64,000 nt of DNA from Butyricicoccus_A sp963601915. Its GTDB lineage: Bacteria; Bacillota; Clostridia; Oscillospirales; Butyricicoccaceae. The position numbers were made by a program, and so were the translations under genes. Where the stretch lies: positions 308,449 to 372,448 of the forward strand of contig CAVCGL010000001.1 of NCBI GenBank assembly GCA_963601915.1, given 5' to 3'. Shown in pieces: positions 58,407 through 64,000 of the stretch; positions within the stretch are counted from its first letter, which is position 1, and each line of letters begins with the position of its first letter. Under the pieces are notes generated by a model, which saw only the letters and a list, made by a program, of their open reading frames with translations, did not search any database and was not told where the DNA came from.

Positions 58407-58791
58407 TTACATAGTTTCGTCGTCGAAATCCGCGTCATGTGTCATGAATTCTCGATTGGTGACGTGCTTTGCCTGTCGCTCTCGTTCCACCAGCTCAGAC
58501 AGCTGTTCCTTGACCTCGCGCGGATTTTTGATGTTGATAATATCAAAATCTCCCATCGTTTTGTCGGCGGAGCAACAGTGAATAGTGCCCAGACCGAAAA
58601 TGCGCTGTGACAAGCTGCGCGACAGCGAAATATCTAAAGATGCGATACAGACGCACCTCGTCTTCGTGCTTGCCCAGCATACCGGTTTCAATAAACAAAC
58701 GATCAGATGTCAGCGTGTATGTGGTAAACGTCCAAGGAAGTCCGCAGAAAATTCGTTTTCTGTCAGACCAAATCGGAGTCAGATTGCTCAT
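58407..58791 (-). pseudogene. PH-domain protein (bPH2/YdbS-like), interrupted by a +1 frameshift
   Basis: AGGAGG leads to ATG 58791 and the frame MSNLTPIWSDRKRIFCGLPW, TYTLTSDRLFIETGMLGKHEDEVRLYRI. It then diverges into nonsense ending at 58543. One frame over, from the same point, the expected continuation appears: LDISLSRSLSQRIFGLGTIHCCS, then NIKNPREVKEQLSELVERER, ending at TAA 58407. Deleting one base of the AAA at 58636-58638 (plus strand) would restore a protein of about 127 residues. Bacterial PH domains of this type bind membranes or partners; function unknown. It could be a real pseudogene, a programmed shift, or a sequencing error. Confidence 0.85.
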
Positions 58792-58825
58792 ACGTGATGC
58801 CTCCTTTGAATTGAATCGTATCTTT

Positions 58826-58834
58826 ATTATACCA
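58826..58834 (-). promoter_or_regulatory. Extended -10 promoter of the PH-domain gene
   Basis: Minus strand TGG-TATAAT (58834-58826), with the transcript start about 30 bases before ATG 58791. Confidence 0.5.
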
Positions 58835-58851
58835 GAAATGCACAGCGAAAA

Positions 58852-58891
58852 AAAGACTGCGTTTCGTGAACAGAGTCTGAAACGCAGTCTT
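58852..58891 (-). terminator. Terminator of the Gfo/Idh/MocA gene
   Basis: Stem AAGACTGCGTTTC/GAAACGCAGTCTT with a 13-base loop and a T-run on the minus strand. Confidence 0.9.
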
Positions 58892-58910
58892 GGATAGATG
58901 AAATAGGAAC

Positions 58911-59924
58911 TTACAGCTCGACAACCTTGCCGGACTTCCATGCCTCGGTGGTGCCGAAGCCGATAGCGGTAGACTTGGTGCCGTCGTATACAGTCACGCC
59001 CGGCTTTCTGTTTTCGCAGATGCAGTCGATGAATTCCTGCATTTCTGCCAGATAAGCGGCAGCAAAGCGCTCCGGGAAGCCCTCTACGCACTCGGTTACA
59101 ACGCCGTTGGAGTTGTACAGCATAGCGAGATTCTTTTCCGGTACAGGGCTGATGCGAATGCTGCCCTCGGTGCCGATGATTTCGGTCTCGACATGGTAGC
59201 CGTGCGGTGCGGTACGGCCTACATGGATGACACCGATGCCGCCATTCTTGAACTTGTAGGTAGCGACTGCGGTCTCGTCATCGCCGACAGCCTGGAATTC
59301 CGGGTGCTTGAAGGTTGCACCCAGAGCGTACACCTCAGTCGGTTCGTCTTCGAGGAACCAACGCATCAGGTCGATGTCATGGATTGCCATGTCGATGAAA
59401 ATGCCGCCGGAAGTAGCTGCAAACTTAATAGAGCCTTCAACCAGAGCTTCCGGATCAATGCCGATTGCCTTAACCATATACGGCTTGCCGATAGCACCTT
59501 CTTGAATCTTCTTCTTTGCGTATGCGTAGGAAGAATCATAGCGGCGCATAAAGCCGAGGAAAAATACCTGATCCGGATGACGCTCTACAGCAGCTTCTGC
59601 CTGCTTACACTGCTCCAGATCAACGCCGAGCGGCTTGTCGGTAAATACGTGCTTGCCGGCATCCAGAGCAGCTTCGATCTGCCAGCAGTGCTCGGAGGAG
59701 GTGGTTACGATGGCAACTGCATCGATGTCTGCCTTCTCCAGCATTTCCCGATAGTCGGAATACAGATCTGTCACACCTAGCTCATTCTTTGCGTATTCCA
59801 GCTCTGCCGGAACGATGGAGCAAGCGGCGGTCAGGGTTGCGTTCGGAATCTTAAACGCGATGTTGTTTGCATGTACTTTGCCCAGACGGCCGAGTCCGGC
59901 GATGCCAACTTTGATGGTCTTCAT
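58911..59924 (-). CDS. Gfo/Idh/MocA oxidoreductase, inositol 2-dehydrogenase-like
   Basis: 337 residues. Rossmann fold start IKVGIAGLGRLGKVHANNI (GxGxxG), catalytic Lys in the DKPLG motif (usually EKP), then FLGFMRRYDSSYAYAKKKI and the catalytic DxxxHD of IDMAIHDIDLMRWFL. These resemble myo/scyllo-inositol 2-dehydrogenases. GAGGAGG precedes ATG 59924. It is a single gene divergent from a LacI regulator that probably controls it; no other iol genes are adjacent. The exact sugar or inositol substrate is uncertain. Confidence 0.9.
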   Translation of the reverse strand: MKTIKVGIAGLGRLGKVHANNIAFKIPNATLTAACSIVPAELEYAKNELGVTDLYSDYREMLEKADIDAVAIVTTSSEHCWQIEAALDAGKHVFTDKPLGVDLEQCKQAEAAVERHPDQVFFLGFMRRYDSSYAYAKKKIQEGAIGKPYMVKAIGIDPEALVEGSIKFAATSGGIFIDMAIHDIDLMRWFLEDEPTEVYALGATFKHPEFQAVGDDETAVATYKFKNGGIGVIHVGRTAPHGYHVETEIIGTEGSIRISPVPEKNLAMLYNSNGVVTECVEGFPERFAAAYLAEMQEFIDCICENRKPGVTVYDGTKSTAIGFGTTEAWKSGKVVEL

Positions 59925-60002
59925 ATACAATTTCCTCCTCGTATCTTTGTGAGAAATGATACATTTTTTGTTTTTCTCATCGGTTCGTTTTTCGTTGTAC
60001 AC

Positions 60003-60031
60003 AGTATAAAATGTTTTGAAAAACAAGTCAA
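60003..60031 (-). promoter_or_regulatory. Promoter of the Gfo/Idh/MocA gene
   Basis: Minus strand TTGACT (60031-60026), 17-base spacer, TATACT (60008-60003). The 60-80 base leader contains an inverted repeat TGAGAAA/TTTCTCA (59950-59956 with 59973-59979), a possible operator. Confidence 0.7.
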
Positions 60032-60132
60032 TATGTAGAAAACAGGTTTGTATACCTGCATGAAAGTTAAAAAATGCTTGGTGCATTCTGCACAAGAAAA
60101 TGGTGAGGAAACGCCGTATTTTTCCGTGACGC

Positions 60133-60162
60133 GTGACAAAAATCAAAAATATATGCTATACT
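60133..60162 (+). promoter_or_regulatory. Promoter of the LacI-family gene
   Basis: GTGACA (60133-60138), 18-base spacer, TATACT (60157-60162) with an upstream TGC (extended -10). Confidence 0.6.
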
Positions 60163-60179
60163 GGCAGAGAGGTGAGGAC

Positions 60180-61190
60180 ATGAAACCGACAGTGCGAAGT
60201 ATTGCGGCGATGGCGGGAGTATCTCGCGGAACCGTCAGCCGCGTGTTAAATAATCAGCCGGATGTCAGTGCTGAGGTGCGCGCACGTGTGCTGCGCATCA
60301 TAGAGGAGACCGGCTATCGAAAGGATACACGATTTCAGGGCGTAGAAAAAATTCATATCGGCGTGATTGTGGCGCACTGGCAGGATGAGTATTTTACCAA
60401 CAGTACGCTGCACGGCATTCATTTGGCGGAGCGGGAACTGAATACTGGAAGAATCCAACTAGATGTGCGGCGCATGAACAGTCGGTCGGATGGGGAATAT
60501 ATTCGTGTCTGTGAGGAACTGCTGGAAAGCGGTGCGCGCGGCTTGGTTATCAATGCGCCGGATAATATTGTCATTGCCGCGGAAATCGAACGGCTGACCA
60601 AAGCGGGTGTTGCCGTTGTGACGTACAATTCTGACTTGCCGAACAGCACACGCGTTTGCCATGTGGGACAGGATTTAATGAAATCCGGCAGAATTGCCGC
60701 GGGACTGATGGCGCGCAGCTTGTCCGCCAAAGACCGCATCCTTGTCATCACGGGCAATATGGAATTTCGTTCCAATCGCGTGCGCATTGACGGATTCTTG
60801 GAGCATCTCAAAACATTGGGGTTTCCGTCGGACAGTTATGACTTAAAAGAGTGCTATGAACGGTATGATTTGAGCTATGATGCGGTGAGTCGGGCCTTGG
60901 AGACGCTGCCTCAGTTACACGGTATCTATATGGGCACCGAAAATGTCAAGGCATGTGTGGATGCACTGGCAAAAACGCGCCGCCGCATGACAGTAGTTGT
61001 CAATGACCTGACACCGGTGGCAAAACATGCCTTGAAAACCGGTGCGGTAGACTTTGTGGTAGAACAGGATTTTACCGCGCAGGTACAGCAGGCAATTTTG
61101 CTGCTGCAAAAGCATTTATTATATGGACAGGCTGTCCGGCGGCCTGTGATTCATGTGCAAACATCTATTGTGACGCGCGAATTATTGTAA
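60180..61190 (+). CDS. LacI family transcriptional regulator
   Basis: 336 residues: N-terminal helix-turn-helix VRSIAAMAGVSRGTVSRVLNNQPDVSAEVRARVL (about 4-40), then a periplasmic-binding-protein-like sensor domain with IGVIVAHWQDEYF and the RVRIDGFLEHL segment; the effector is probably a sugar or inositol. GAGAGGTGAGG precedes ATG 60180; longer in-frame starts would include the promoter. Divergent from the inositol-dehydrogenase-like gene, its likely target. Confidence 0.92.
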   Translation: MKPTVRSIAAMAGVSRGTVSRVLNNQPDVSAEVRARVLRIIEETGYRKDTRFQGVEKIHIGVIVAHWQDEYFTNSTLHGIHLAERELNTGRIQLDVRRMNSRSDGEYIRVCEELLESGARGLVINAPDNIVIAAEIERLTKAGVAVVTYNSDLPNSTRVCHVGQDLMKSGRIAAGLMARSLSAKDRILVITGNMEFRSNRVRIDGFLEHLKTLGFPSDSYDLKECYERYDLSYDAVSRALETLPQLHGIYMGTENVKACVDALAKTRRRMTVVVNDLTPVAKHALKTGAVDFVVEQDFTAQVQQAILLLQKHLLYGQAVRRPVIHVQTSIVTRELL

Positions 61191-61205
61191 AGAGAAAAAT
61201 ATATA

Positions 61206-61344
61206 CTTTACATAAATTTTATCTATGATTCGTGATTTTCTCGGAATTTTCTTTGAAAAAATTCCTTCTTCTTGTGAATGTTCTGCCACTACTTTTTGAA
61301 AACCATACGAAAACTTTACATAGCGCATGGGTAAAACTTTACAT
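61206..61344 (+). promoter_or_regulatory. Three CTTTACAT boxes upstream of the Na/Pi cotransporter (Pho-box-like)
   Basis: Exact CTTTACAT copies at 61206-61213, 61314-61321 and 61337-61344; the last two are 23 bases apart, about two helical turns. Direct repeats of TT(A/T)ACA-like boxes on one face of the helix are the form of PhoP sites in Firmicutes, and the downstream gene is a phosphate transporter. PhoP control is inference. Confidence 0.6.
61243..61272 (+). terminator. Weak hairpin after the LacI-family gene
   Basis: Stem GGAATTTT/AAAATTCC (61243-61250 with 61258-61265), then TTCTTCTT. A possible weak terminator. Confidence 0.4.
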
Positions 61345-61387
61345 GTATCTGGTAGTCTAAAAGCAGGATTATTAAAGGAGAATCATT

Positions 61388-63091
61388 ATGAATCAAGAAA
61401 TGGTATCGACCATTGCCGGATTACTCGGTGGACTTGCCGTATTTATTTACGGCATGAACCTGATGAGTGAGGGTCTGCAAAAGGCAGCCGGCGAAAAAAT
61501 GAAGAAAGTTTTGAGTGTTCTGACCAAGAATCCGCTTGTTGGTATGTTGGCTGGCGCACTCGTCACAGCTGTGCTGCAGAGCAGCTCGGCAACAACGGTC
61601 ATGGCAATCGGTTTTGTCAGTGCAGGACTCATGACGCTGCCACAGGCAATTTCGGTTATTTTTGGTGCGAATATCGGCACAACGATGACCGCACAGATTA
61701 TCGCGTTTAGTATTGACGATTTTATTTGGCCAATCGTATTTATTGGCTTTGTCCTGTATTTCTTCCCGAAAAAGGAACAGCTGAAAAATATCGGACAGAC
61801 AATTTTCGCCTTTGGCCTGCTGTTTGTCGGTATTACAACCATGAGTTCCGTAATGAAGCCACTGGCAAGCAGCCCGATTTTTGTTCAGCTCATTGAACAG
61901 GTTGCACATATTCCGGCATTGGGTGTATTGGTTGGCACACTGATGACACTGGTTGTGCAGTCCAGCTCGGCAACCATTGCTGTTTTGCAGAATTTCGCCT
62001 CGCAGCCAATGGCAGACGGCGTGACAAGTATCTTGGGATTGACGGGTGCTATTCCGATTTTGCTCGGTGATAATATTGGTACGACCATTACTGCATTGCT
62101 TGCGTCTATTGGACAGCCGCGCAATGCGAAGCGCACCGCTCTGGCACACTGCGTCTTTAATGTAACCGGTACATTTGTTTTTATTTGGTTCGTGCCTTGG
62201 TACGCAAAGTTTATTCAGTTTATCTCGCCAAAGGGGCCGGAAATCGAAGTGATTTCGCGCCAGATTGCGAATGCGCATACTTGTTTTAATATCACCAACA
62301 CACTGATTTGGCTGCCGCTCATCCCGCTCATGGTAAAGATTGTGATGACGATTTTGCCGGAGAGCAAGAAAGATCTGGCAGAGAAGCCGCTGTATGAGCC
62401 GCGGTATCTCGATAATAATGTGCTGCAGCAGCCGGAAGCTGCGATTCGCCTGGCCACCATGGAGATGACCCGTATTACAGAATATGTTTCCGACATGGCA
62501 GAGAAAGCAAAGCAGGCGTTTTTGCATGAAGATAAGGAAGCAATGCAGCAAGTCGATCAATTGGAAGATGTCGTAGACATTTTGCAGGATCGAGTGACAG
62601 AATATCTGTCCAGCCTGTGCAAGACCGGCAGCCTGACACAGAATCAGTCTGCTCGTGTTTCCGGCATGATTCGTGCCGTGAGTGACATTGAACGTGTTGG
62701 CGACCAATATATGAGCATTACAAATTTTGCCAAGCTCAAGAGTGAAAAAGAATATACGTTTACAGAACAGGCAATTCAAGAATTGCAGGAAGGCTTCGAT
62801 CATGTCCGCAACATGCTTAAACTCACTGTGCAAACACTGCATGATGCAGATATAAAGACAGCGCGTCTGGTCGTGCATCAGCAGGAGACGGTAGAGGACT
62901 TGGAGCGCCGCCTGAGTAAAAAGCACATGGAACGGTTGAATTTGGGTTCTTGTTCGCCGGAAAATACCGTAGCCTATACCGATGTATTGCATGACTTGGA
63001 ATGTATCGGCGAATATTGTTCGGATATTGCAGAAATGGTACTGGACGAAGATAAGAGCCAGATGAAAATGGAAAGACTGCAAGAATCATAA
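61388..63091 (+). CDS. Na+/phosphate cotransporter with PhoU-like C-terminus (NptA type)
   Basis: 567 residues. The membrane part (about 1-325) has the two inverted repeats with VLQSSSATTVMAIG and VVQSSSATIAVLQ, plus FGANIGTTMTAQ and LGDNIGTTITA, diagnostic of the NptA/PNaS family. The C-terminal part (about 345-560) is helical and PhoU-like (VSDIERVGDQYMSI, DLECIGEYCSDIAEMVL). It imports or exports phosphate with Na+. AAAGGAG precedes ATG 61388. Likely phosphate-regulated through the CTTTACAT boxes. Confidence 0.94.
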   Translation: MNQEMVSTIAGLLGGLAVFIYGMNLMSEGLQKAAGEKMKKVLSVLTKNPLVGMLAGALVTAVLQSSSATTVMAIGFVSAGLMTLPQAISVIFGANIGTTMTAQIIAFSIDDFIWPIVFIGFVLYFFPKKEQLKNIGQTIFAFGLLFVGITTMSSVMKPLASSPIFVQLIEQVAHIPALGVLVGTLMTLVVQSSSATIAVLQNFASQPMADGVTSILGLTGAIPILLGDNIGTTITALLASIGQPRNAKRTALAHCVFNVTGTFVFIWFVPWYAKFIQFISPKGPEIEVISRQIANAHTCFNITNTLIWLPLIPLMVKIVMTILPESKKDLAEKPLYEPRYLDNNVLQQPEAAIRLATMEMTRITEYVSDMAEKAKQAFLHEDKEAMQQVDQLEDVVDILQDRVTEYLSSLCKTGSLTQNQSARVSGMIRAVSDIERVGDQYMSITNFAKLKSEKEYTFTEQAIQELQEGFDHVRNMLKLTVQTLHDADIKTARLVVHQQETVEDLERRLSKKHMERLNLGSCSPENTVAYTDVLHDLECIGEYCSDIAEMVLDEDKSQMKMERLQES

Positions 63092-63106
63092 AATAGGATG
63101 AAGAAG

Positions 63107-63139
63107 AACCGCTTGTATGAGAAGATACAGGCGGTTTTT
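63107..63139 (+). terminator. Terminator of the Na/Pi cotransporter gene
   Basis: A 12-bp stem AACCGCTTGTAT/ATACAGGCGGTT (one wobble), then TTTC. Confidence 0.85.
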
Positions 63140-63140
63140 C

Positions 63141-63169
63141 TTGTATTTACACGGTAAATCTCGTATAAT
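63141..63169 (+). promoter_or_regulatory. Promoter of the MgtC-family gene
   Basis: TTGTAT (63141-63146), 17-base spacer, perfect TATAAT (63164-63169). Confidence 0.65.
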
Positions 63170-63193
63170 AAAAAGAAAACAGGAGGTTGCAGT

Positions 63194-63877
63194 ATGGAAC
63201 GAACACTCCCTGAATTGCTGTGGGTGATTCGGCTGCTGGTCAGTTGTGCTTGCGGCTTTGCAGTCGGATTTGAACGGCAGAATCATATACGCGCAGAACA
63301 CAGAAAAAGTGCGGGTATGCGCACTCACATGATTGTTTGTGTGGCGTCTGCCGCAATGATGCTGATTTCTAAATATGGATTTTTTGATGTACTTGCTAAT
63401 GGAGACAACATTCGCGTCGATGTTTCGCGTGTAGCGGCTGGCATTGTCACCGGCGTTAGCTTTCTCGGCGCAGGAACAATCTTCACGCGAAAGGAAAGTG
63501 TGAATGGCTTGACGACGGCTGCGGGAATTTGGGCAGTCGCTGCTGTTGGCATGGCGATTGGCTGCGGCATGTATACGGTTGGAATTACATTGACAATTTT
63601 GATTACGCTCATTCAGGAGCTGTTTCGTATTAATATGTATAAACGGGAACGACAGACAACGACAATCGTTATTGGAGTGTCAGATGCGGCTGAAACAAAG
63701 TCAATCGTACAGTGGTTGCGCGAAAATGGAGCAGAAGTACAAGGGGTGGTGAGCAAGCGGACGGCAGAACAAGAGATTGAATTGACGATTCGCGTTTGTT
63801 TTGCTCATGCAGAAGATAAAGAGCGTATCTTAGACTTGCAAAAGAACGCGAAGAATATCACATACATAGAATATTAA
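63194..63877 (+). CDS. MgtC/SapB family membrane protein
   Basis: 227 residues: N-terminal four to five helix MgtC domain (about 1-140) with GFAVGFERQ, KSAGMRTHMIVC, GIVTGVSFLGAGTIF and GLTTAAGIWAVAAVGMAIGCGMY, then an ACT-like C-terminal domain (about 150-227). MgtC proteins are linked to growth in low Mg2+ and to phosphate and ATP-synthase control in pathogens. It sits next to a phosphate transporter, which fits that link. ACAGGAGG precedes ATG 63194. Confidence 0.93.
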   Translation: MERTLPELLWVIRLLVSCACGFAVGFERQNHIRAEHRKSAGMRTHMIVCVASAAMMLISKYGFFDVLANGDNIRVDVSRVAAGIVTGVSFLGAGTIFTRKESVNGLTTAAGIWAVAAVGMAIGCGMYTVGITLTILITLIQELFRINMYKRERQTTTIVIGVSDAAETKSIVQWLRENGAEVQGVVSKRTAEQEIELTIRVCFAHAEDKERILDLQKNAKNITYIEY

Positions 63878-63932
63878 ACGGCGATAAATAGGTGGGTTAC
63901 ACAAAAAAACGCAAATAAAAACGAAAAAAGAG

Positions 63933-63961
63933 TTGACTTTGTGTCGAAAAAGGTGTATTCT
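63933..63961 (+). promoter_or_regulatory. Outward promoter at the right edge
   Basis: TTGACT (63933-63938), 17-base spacer, TATTCT (63956-63961), reading toward the window end. No start codon with a ribosome site is visible in the last 39 bases, so the gene begins beyond the window. Confidence 0.65.
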
Positions 63962-64000
63962 ATTCAGGCACTCAACGAGAGGGCATCACGAAAACATCAG

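Noticed and set aside
61421..63082. 553-residue minus-strand open frame across the Na/Pi cotransporter
   Set aside because: Antisense shadow of an unmistakable NptA-type gene.
1..64000. tRNA, rRNA, CRISPR arrays, insertion sequences, integrase or prophage genes
   Set aside because: No tRNA T-arm patterns, repeat-spacer arrays, transposase or integrase motifs were found; the NACHT gene has no flanking direct repeats that I could see.

Overview
The window looks like a chromosomal segment of a gut-type anaerobic Firmicute (class Clostridia). A Butyricicoccus/Agathobaculum-like relative is plausible, but that is inference. Supporting signs are strong AGGAGG-type ribosome binding sites, sigma-A promoters of the TTGACA-N17-TATAAT type, ATP-linked pyruvate phosphate dikinase beside pyruvate kinase genes, the [FeFe]-hydrogenase maturase HydF, QueH, a perfect CIRCE element, and short-chain paired chromate-type transporters. 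No rRNA, tRNA, CRISPR array, insertion sequence or prophage was recognised. About 64 genes are packed tightly, many with 4-base ATGA overlaps, and most transcription units end in clear intrinsic hairpins.

Layout. 1-2050: the end of an unknown gene, then an AT-rich, minus-strand NACHT NTPase (candidate phage-defence NLR-like protein) whose natural start region contains an in-frame UGA. 2413-9221: central metabolism and repair (pyk, serine acetyltransferase, glgX-mutY-glk). 9315-13074: an eight-gene run with a small membrane protein, a SpoIVFB-like site-2 protease, a CarD-type regulator, ispD, ispF, a YaiI/YqxD protein, a deformylase-like protein and DUF4186. 13075-19588: queH, CIRCE-controlled lon, and a PilZ-like/U32 protein pair with a membrane-anchored lipase-like hydrolase. 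19663-26737: purC, two transporters, a second RsmH-type methyltransferase, nadA, mnmA. 26791-30365: an HMA-like small protein divergent from yibE-yibF-alkD-ygjP. 30413-33415: a minus-strand operon aldolase-mtnA-mtaD, a candidate methylthioadenosine salvage route to DHAP. 33594-42520: nudC, a serine-less alpha/beta hydrolase, a MATE exporter, a paired CHR transporter, and MarR with a heterodimeric ABC exporter. 42666-45364: a zinc-ribbon membrane protein, a membrane-anchored J protein and an Hsp70 paralogue. 45495-53868: trpS, hydF, a CoaX-like protein, a GntR/ABC unit, a purine permease and small conserved proteins. 54159-58791: ppdK, a PurF homologue without its catalytic cysteine, and a frameshifted PH-domain gene. 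58911-63877: an inositol-dehydrogenase-like oxidoreductase divergent from a LacI regulator, a Na/Pi cotransporter behind repeated CTTTACAT boxes, and an MgtC protein. A promoter fires out of the right edge.

Three genes carry what look like single-event lesions close to their start or middle (NACHT in-frame UGA, YibE T6 tract, PH-domain frameshift). Three or four enzymes carry substitutions at the classical catalytic residue (PurF-like, alpha/beta hydrolase, CoaX-like, deformylase-like). These two patterns, together with the salvage operon, the membrane Hsp70 set and the NACHT gene, are the most useful leads.
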